A stretch of 22,865 bases of DNA, from the NCBI GenBank assembly GCA_029987235.1, contig DALTWF010000026.1, positions 1 to 22,865 of the forward strand, given 5' to 3'. Each line of letters begins with the position of its first letter. The first letter of the stretch is position 1. The stretch is from Methanocorpusculum sp. GTDB lineage: Archaea; Halobacteriota; Methanomicrobia; Methanomicrobiales; Methanocorpusculaceae. The notes beneath the pieces were generated by a model that was not told the DNA's origin, did not search any database, and was given only the letters and a program-made list of their open reading frames with translations. Positions 20,631-22,865 of the stretch are shown here, piece after piece. A program made the position numbers and the translations under genes.

Positions 20631-22373
20631 ATGGCGCGCAAAAAGCAGAAAGGCGTTGATTTTACGCCGGAAAAGTTAACGAAGTACTTCTTCAGGGCAT
20701 ATTCATGGTGGGCATGCCTGATTCTGATATGTATTATCGGATTTGTTGTGGAATTCTTTACCTGGTTCTTCAACGGACCGCGGTTCTTAGGACTTGCGTT
20801 TGTTATTCCCGCTCTTCTTGGTCTGCTCTTAACAAAGCCGCTTGCATGTCTGTTTGGCAAAAACCAGTTCCGCTGGAAATACTCCGGCATGCTTTCTTTA
20901 GTCAGCGAAGGAATCTGCGCACTGCTTCTGGTGCTTTCTGCATTTTCCGAACTGCTGTTTGCATTTGTGCTTGGTGCCGGATTTATTCTCTTTGTCCGGC
21001 TTTTTGTCTTATGCGGCGTGGTAAATCACCGCACGTCAAAAATGCTTCCTGCAGCGCTGGTTCAGCCGCTTGCTGCGGTTCTTTGCGGCATCTGGTTCTT
21101 CGGCATACCCGGACTCGTATGCGGTCTGATATCCCTGTTCATCTTCGGAGGGTCAATGACCCTCTTCCTCTGGCTCTTTGACCTGCCGCTCAAAAAAGCA
21201 TTCGGCATCACCGGCATGGGATTTGCAAACGTCTATTTTGACCAGATGCTTTACGGCAGAAACGATATGGAGTCATATCTTGAAAAAATCACCGAAAAAG
21301 CAATTGTTCCGGAAACAACGTTCTTCTTTACCCGTGAGAACAAAAAGGACATCTGGTTTGTGGTGCCCAATCTTCACCCGGGACCTCTGGCAGACATCGG
21401 AGGAAGCAATTTCCCCAAAATTCTGCATGATGAACTTGCAGAGCATGCAGAAGTTGTTGTATCGCATGGTTCGGCAAGCCATGACATGAACCTGATTTCA
21501 AACGATGAAACCGCAAAGATTCGTGACGCCATACTGCAGAGCCTTGACGGTGTAACATATTGCGAAGAAGCAAGCCTTCCCCAGCGTACGAAATTCGGCA
21601 GCGTCTCGATTCTATCGCAGAAGTTCGGCAACTCGCTTCTGATGGTAACAACCCGTTCCCCTGAAATGACAGAAGATTTGGATTACCCGCTCGGCCGTAT
21701 TATAATGGGCGAGGCACGTCATTTGTATGACAATATAGGACTTGTTGATGCGCATAACTGTATGCCGCAGACGACTCATGTGATTTATCCGGGAACACAG
21801 GAGGGAACCGAGTTTATCCTGGGCGCCCGTGAATCGATGGAAAAAATCAAGGCCGCACCACTCTGGCCGTTTAAGGCAGGCGTTGCAAACAGGAAACTTC
21901 CTTACGACCGGTCAGACGGTTTTGGTGAACTGGGTCTTTCGGTCTTTGTCACAGAAGTTAAAAACAGAAAAACTGCATACATCGTCTTTGACGGAAACAA
22001 TGTTGAGGCAGGTGTCCGCGAGGTTTTGCGTGATGCAGTGCTTGAAATCGTTGATGAAGCCGAGATTTTAACCACTGATACCCATGTAGTAAATTCGATG
22101 ACGAGCAGAAACCCGGTAGGTATGGTTATTCCGGCAGAAGAAATTCTGACGCATGTCATGGCAGCCCTGCAGGAGGCTTTATCTGACATGGCACCTGCCA
22201 AAGCCGGTGCGGCGACCGGAATCTGTCGCGATGTAAAGGTATTCGGTCCGGGAAAGTTTGCAAGAATCTCATCCTGTGTAACCGGACTGGTTACAACTAT
22301 GGTGCCCTACATCATTACCTTCCTGATAATCAGCATTCTTGTAACCTTTATAGGGTGTGCAGTGTTTTCCTGA
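20631..22373 (+). CDS. DUF2070 family membrane protein
   Basis: The 580-residue protein has about six N-terminal transmembrane helices (28-46, 51-75, 88-107, 108-130, 138-160, 161-185), a long soluble domain (about 195-545) and one C-terminal helix (about 553-577). The soluble part has conserved-looking histidine and aspartate blocks: VPNLHPGPLADIGGSNFPK (245-263), VSHGSASHDMN (277-287) and VDAHNCM, which together look like a metal site. DUF2070 is an archaeal family of unknown function. A GAGAGG site at 20615-20620 lies ten bases before the ATG. It is the last gene of the UPF0212 operon. Confidence 0.85.
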   Translation: MARKKQKGVDFTPEKLTKYFFRAYSWWACLILICIIGFVVEFFTWFFNGPRFLGLAFVIPALLGLLLTKPLACLFGKNQFRWKYSGMLSLVSEGICALLLVLSAFSELLFAFVLGAGFILFVRLFVLCGVVNHRTSKMLPAALVQPLAAVLCGIWFFGIPGLVCGLISLFIFGGSMTLFLWLFDLPLKKAFGITGMGFANVYFDQMLYGRNDMESYLEKITEKAIVPETTFFFTRENKKDIWFVVPNLHPGPLADIGGSNFPKILHDELAEHAEVVVSHGSASHDMNLISNDETAKIRDAILQSLDGVTYCEEASLPQRTKFGSVSILSQKFGNSLLMVTTRSPEMTEDLDYPLGRIIMGEARHLYDNIGLVDAHNCMPQTTHVIYPGTQEGTEFILGARESMEKIKAAPLWPFKAGVANRKLPYDRSDGFGELGLSVFVTEVKNRKTAYIVFDGNNVEAGVREVLRDAVLEIVDEAEILTTDTHVVNSMTSRNPVGMVIPAEEILTHVMAALQEALSDMAPAKAGAATGICRDVKVFGPGKFARISSCVTGLVTTMVPYIITFLIISILVTFIGCAVFS

Positions 22374-22433
22374 GATAATTCAATACCCTTATATTTTCAC
22401 ACGCTAATGTATAACACTTAATCGTGATAGACC

Positions 22434-22853
22434 ATGCTGCTTGACAGTGCTAATTTGCTTACTGACGAGGAGACCATTGCAGAGTTTAAAAAGAATAACT
22501 GCTGGGGTCTTTGTACTTCAATTGACTTAAAGAACTGCAATCCGGAATTTATCCGGAGCCGCGATAAAATTTATGCGTTTGTCGTTGAACTTGTGGACAA
22601 TGTCATTTCCATGAAACGTTTCGGCGAGCCGCAGATTGTTAATTTCGGTGCTGACGAGCGTGTTGCCGGTTATTCCATGACGCAGCTGATTGAAACATCG
22701 CTTGTCTCCGGTCATTTTGCAAATGATACCAATGCGGCATATATTGATATTTTCTCCTGCGCAGAATACAAGCCCCGGGAAGCTGCGGAGTTTTGTAAGA
22801 AATTTTTTGAAGCCGACGAGATGCGGCTGAGCGTTGTGTTCAGAACAATATAA
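22434..22853 (+). CDS. speD: S-adenosylmethionine decarboxylase-like protein
   Basis: Class 1B AdoMet decarboxylases are short proenzymes that cut themselves before a serine to make a pyruvoyl group, and give decarboxylated AdoMet for spermidine synthesis. The 139-residue protein matches the C-terminal core: LIETSLVSGHF (85-95) aligns with the family EESHLTIHT with the pyruvoyl-forming Ser89 and catalytic His94 kept, and AAYIDIFSCA (101-110) aligns with the AVDVFTCG block, keeping catalytic Cys109. The residue before the serine is Thr instead of Glu and the histidine after it is Leu90, so self-processing may differ. Its N-terminal part departs from classical SpeD. It stands alone after a 60-bp AT-rich gap. 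Related archaeal AdoMet decarboxylase-like proteins exist, and some may not decarboxylate AdoMet. Confidence 0.6.
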   Translation: MLLDSANLLTDEETIAEFKKNNCWGLCTSIDLKNCNPEFIRSRDKIYAFVVELVDNVISMKRFGEPQIVNFGADERVAGYSMTQLIETSLVSGHFANDTNAAYIDIFSCAEYKPREAAEFCKKFFEADEMRLSVVFRTI

Positions 22854-22856
22854 GTT

Positions 22857-22865
22857 ACTTTTTTT
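22857..22865 (+). terminator. Oligo-T terminator at the right edge
   Basis: A run of T starts a few bases after the stop codon of the AdoMet decarboxylase-like gene and continues to the window end. It is the usual archaeal termination signal; its full length cannot be seen. Confidence 0.5.

Overview
The window looks like a chromosomal segment of a methanogenic euryarchaeon, most plausibly in or near Methanomicrobiales (a Methanocorpusculaceae-like organism; this assignment is inference). The archaeal markers are the ADH-synthase/dehydroquinate synthase II entry to the shikimate pathway, a GHMP-type shikimate kinase, Dph6 for diphthamide, an AglJ-type glycosyltransferase, UPF0212 and DUF2070 proteins, and oligo-T termination signals. 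No rRNA, tRNA, CRISPR array, insertion sequence or phage module was found.

Layout. Bases 1-293 hold no recognisable gene. Bases 294-1829 (minus) encode a tandemly duplicated CBS-CBS-ParB-like protein. After an intergenic region with three 23-bp direct repeats comes an AAA_14/DUF4143 ATPase (2095-3372) and a membrane-anchored FKBP-like protein (3453-4106). A minus-strand pair, argG then aglJ (6358 down to 4136), is divergent from the aro operon.

The centre (6491-12955) is a seven-gene, fully overlapping operon that covers the archaeal route from 6-deoxy-5-ketofructose 1-phosphate plus aspartate semialdehyde to prephenate: ADH synthase, dehydroquinate synthase II, an AroD-AroE fusion, GHMP shikimate kinase, EPSP synthase, chorismate synthase and chorismate mutase. 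Every junction is an ATGA/GTGA or short overlap, which implies translational coupling. Converging on it are a Thg1-type 3'-5' polymerase and a PRC-barrel protein (minus).

The right part holds a GNAT acetyltransferase, a secreted BspA-type leucine-rich-repeat protein, a two-TM PH-like membrane protein (minus), thiD, a 37-codon membrane mini-ORF, and a PlsC-like acyltransferase carrying a zinc ribbon (minus). It continues with an overlapping operon UPF0212 - PfkB kinase - dph6 - DUF2070, and ends with a divergent AdoMet decarboxylase-like gene.

First genes of several transcription units have a TATA-like box centred about 25-27 nt from the start codon and no Shine-Dalgarno, which predicts leaderless mRNAs. 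Internal operon genes carry GGAGG-type sites. The observations most worth a second look are the gapless internal duplication in the CBS/ParB protein, the histone-H1-like tail on ArgG, the compact aro operon with a bacterial-looking chorismate synthase and a Gly-to-Ala change in the EPSP synthase active-site motif, the 23-bp repeats before the ATPase, and the inverted-repeat control region between plsC and UPF0212. No clear new multi-gene system (defence or otherwise) could be supported.
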